Of a DNA stretch of 64,000 nucleotides, positions 62,717 to 64,000 are shown piece after piece (position 1 is the stretch's first letter; each line of letters opens with the position of its first letter). The DNA lies in contig CAVTXH010000020.1 of NCBI GenBank assembly GCA_963738625.1, positions 1 through 64,000 of the forward strand, in the 5' to 3' direction. This DNA is from UBA7672 sp963738625 (lineage in GTDB: Bacteria > Pseudomonadota > Alphaproteobacteria > Caulobacterales > Hyphomonadaceae). Position numbers and translations under genes: made by a program. The notes under the pieces were generated by a model, which did not search any database, was not told where the DNA came from, and worked only from the letters and a program-made list of their open reading frames with translations.

Positions 62717-62956
62717 CTACCGTTGCGGGAGAATGTCCATGAACGCCGGCCCATGGCTATTTGTAAGGACCCGGTCCCCGTCCGCGATCCACCGGTCGAT
62801 CCGCGCCCTGAGCATTGGCGGCGGAGCCGACCCCAGCTGCCTGTTCGTGTCGTGGAAATGCCGCAGGTCGAACTTCGCCCCGAGCGCCGCTTCGGCTTTC
62901 TTTCGCGCCTCCACGATCGCCATCTCGCCAAGGTAGTAGCTCAGCGCCTGTCCCGG
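62717..62956 (-). pseudogene. C-terminal remnant of a DUF885 gene
   Basis: About 79 codons align with the end of the intact DUF885 protein at 28842: PGQALSYYLGEM, then KKAEAALGAKFDLRHFHD and RARIDRWIADGDRVL, against WPGQACSYKIGEL and RAELGDRFDIRAFHE. Upstream of PGQ the frame continues only into unrelated arginine-rich residues, and the zinc motif and the rest of the ~600-residue family are missing. A signal-peptide-like start (MRLFVIALL at 63109) further upstream may be the other end of the same deleted gene. Confidence 0.7.
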
Positions 62957-63174
62957 CCGTCGATGACGATGCGCTCGTCGCGAAGCAAGCCGGCCTCAAG
63001 GCCCGGAGTGCGATAAGCATCAAGCGCGACATCTGCGCCCGTCGTCAGGACGTAGAGAGGCAGGCGACCGGAACACTCGCTGCAACAAAGCGATGACGAA
63101 CAGCCGCATGACCTGCTTAAGCTTCAGGCCGCAGCAGTTACGCTGCGAATGACATTCGGCTCCTCGCGGCGCGG

Positions 63175-64000
63175 TCAGCGGCCCGGAAAAAGGGCGTCGG
63201 TTGCATCCTGCAGCGCCTCGGCCGCCGACGTGATCCCCGCAACGCTTCCCGGCGCGCGCGACAGGGTGTCCTCGGCATAGAAGCGCGCCAGCGCCAGCGG
63301 TTGTCCCCGGTCGGCGATCGCCGACTGCGTCAGGTAGTGCCCGCCCACCACATCGCCGGCCAACCGCAGATAGGCCGTCGCCCCCGACAGCGCCGTCTCC
63401 CGCGCCGATTTCATGGTGGCGATCATCCACCGCGTCGCCTCGTCCAGCGCGCCCGCCGCCGCATCGAGCCGACCCGCGATGCCAACTAGCTTCGGCTCGT
63501 TCGTCGCCCGCGCTTCGCGCGCCGTTGTGCGGATGTCGGCCAGCATGGCCGCCATCGCGGCGCCATTGTTCATCGACAGCTTGCGGCCCACCAGGTCGAT
63601 GGCCTGGATGCCGTTTGTGCCTTCATAGATCGGCGTGATGCGCGCATCGAGATAGAATTGCGCGGCGGATGTCTCGGACATGAACCCCATTCCGCCATGG
63701 ATCTGCACGCCTGTGTTGGCGGTATCGACCGCCCGGTCGGTCGCCCACGCCTTGGCCAGCGGCGTCAAAAGATCCTCGCGCATCTTGGCCGCCTCGCGTG
63801 TCGCCGCATCCTTCGCGTATTCCGCAATGTCCGCCGCCGCTCCGCAGGCATAGCAGATCGCCCGCGCCGCCTGCGTCGCCGCCGCCATGCTGGCCAGCGA
63901 GCGCTGTATGTCCGGGTGGCGGATGATCGGAGCCGATCCCTCGACGCCCGGCGCCGAGCCTTGCTTGCGGTCCTGCGCGTAGGCCACCGCCGCCTGCAGC
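63175..64000 (-). CDS. Acyl-CoA dehydrogenase, C-terminal part (runs off the window)
   Basis: About 275 residues of the C-terminal half of an acyl-CoA dehydrogenase are present; the 5' end is beyond position 64000. The signature AVDTANTGVQIHGGMGFMSE and the catalytic-glutamate region DARITPIYEGTNGIQAIDLVGRKL are clear, followed by an extended C-terminal helical domain (DIRTTAREARATN to DALFPGR). The extended domain suggests the long-form FadE-like/AidB-like dehydrogenases used in fatty-acid beta-oxidation. Partial by truncation at the window edge, not decay. Confidence 0.93.
   Translation of the reverse strand, partial: LQAAVAYAQDRKQGSAPGVEGSAPIIRHPDIQRSLASMAAATQAARAICYACGAAADIAEYAKDAATREAAKMREDLLTPLAKAWATDRAVDTANTGVQIHGGMGFMSETSAAQFYLDARITPIYEGTNGIQAIDLVGRKLSMNNGAAMAAMLADIRTTAREARATNEPKLVGIAGRLDAAAGALDEATRWMIATMKSARETALSGATAYLRLAGDVVGGHYLTQSAIADRGQPLALARFYAEDTLSRAPGSVAGITSAAEALQDATDALFPGR

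Overview
The window is high-GC DNA from an alphaproteobacterium. Supporting features are an RpoH-type sigma factor with an RpoH box, CarD, a seven-iron ferredoxin, an SUV3-like helicase, MlaA/MlaC, a MetH split into two genes behind an ArsR-methyltransferase regulator, and rnpB just ahead of an mraZ-to-murC division and cell-wall cluster. Gene content fits Caulobacterales or Hyphomonadaceae-like bacteria, but the genus cannot be fixed from sequence alone. Genes are dense, many overlap by 4 nt, and GTG/TTG starts are common.

Layout. 1-1170: an unrecognised gene behind a palindromic promoter-like element. 1174-8031, minus strand: helicase, S4 protein, CPBP protease, fdxA, carD and rpoH read right to left, with a DUF3108 protein at the right. 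8292-13359: ribosomal protein L28 (rpmB), a lipoprotein amidohydrolase, an ATP-grasp-like protein, a small secreted protein and a GSDH-like propeller. 13497-15302, minus: a retron in which the reverse transcriptase is fused to a TIR domain, with a candidate msr-msd RNA directly upstream. 15426-18733: an MFS carrier, a small secreted protein and the mlaA-mlaC lipid-transport pair. 18942-25283: the methionine module (ArsR-methyltransferase, metF, split metH with two small genes between its halves). 25455-36739: a TonB-dependent receptor, a flavoprotein, a DUF885 peptidase, a DEAD-box helicase, a TerB/J-domain protein, an EamA carrier, an AmpD-like amidase, a BLUF photoreceptor and a cytochrome c. 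36902-37316: RNase P RNA.

37627-50277 is a continuous mraZ-rsmH-ftsL-ftsI-murE-murF-mraY-murD-ftsW-murG-murC cluster that makes UDP-MurNAc-pentapeptide and lipid II and supplies septal synthesis proteins. Four 10-bp-phased MraZ boxes precede it. The cluster is broken after murC: two secreted-protein genes come first, then murB, then a 600-bp field of palindromic repeats. No ddl, ftsQ, ftsA or ftsZ is present. 54153-64000 holds a second unrecognised gene with the same promoter-like element, two tandem beta-lactamase-fold lipoproteins, a YbaN-like protein, a canonical GSDH, a PEBP protein, a HAD hydrolase, an esterase lipoprotein, a decayed DUF885 fragment and the C-terminal part of an acyl-CoA dehydrogenase that runs off the right edge.

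The most interesting locus is the RT-TIR retron. Its flanking inverted repeat (12 bp perfect, extendable) encloses a compact structured RNA, and the right arm contains the Shine-Dalgarno sequence and ATG of the RT gene, so folding of the ncRNA could block translation of its own enzyme. Other notable items are the shared promoter palindrome of the two unknown genes, a 30-bp near-palindrome over the ArsR-methyltransferase start codon, and a repeat family with a covarying hairpin.
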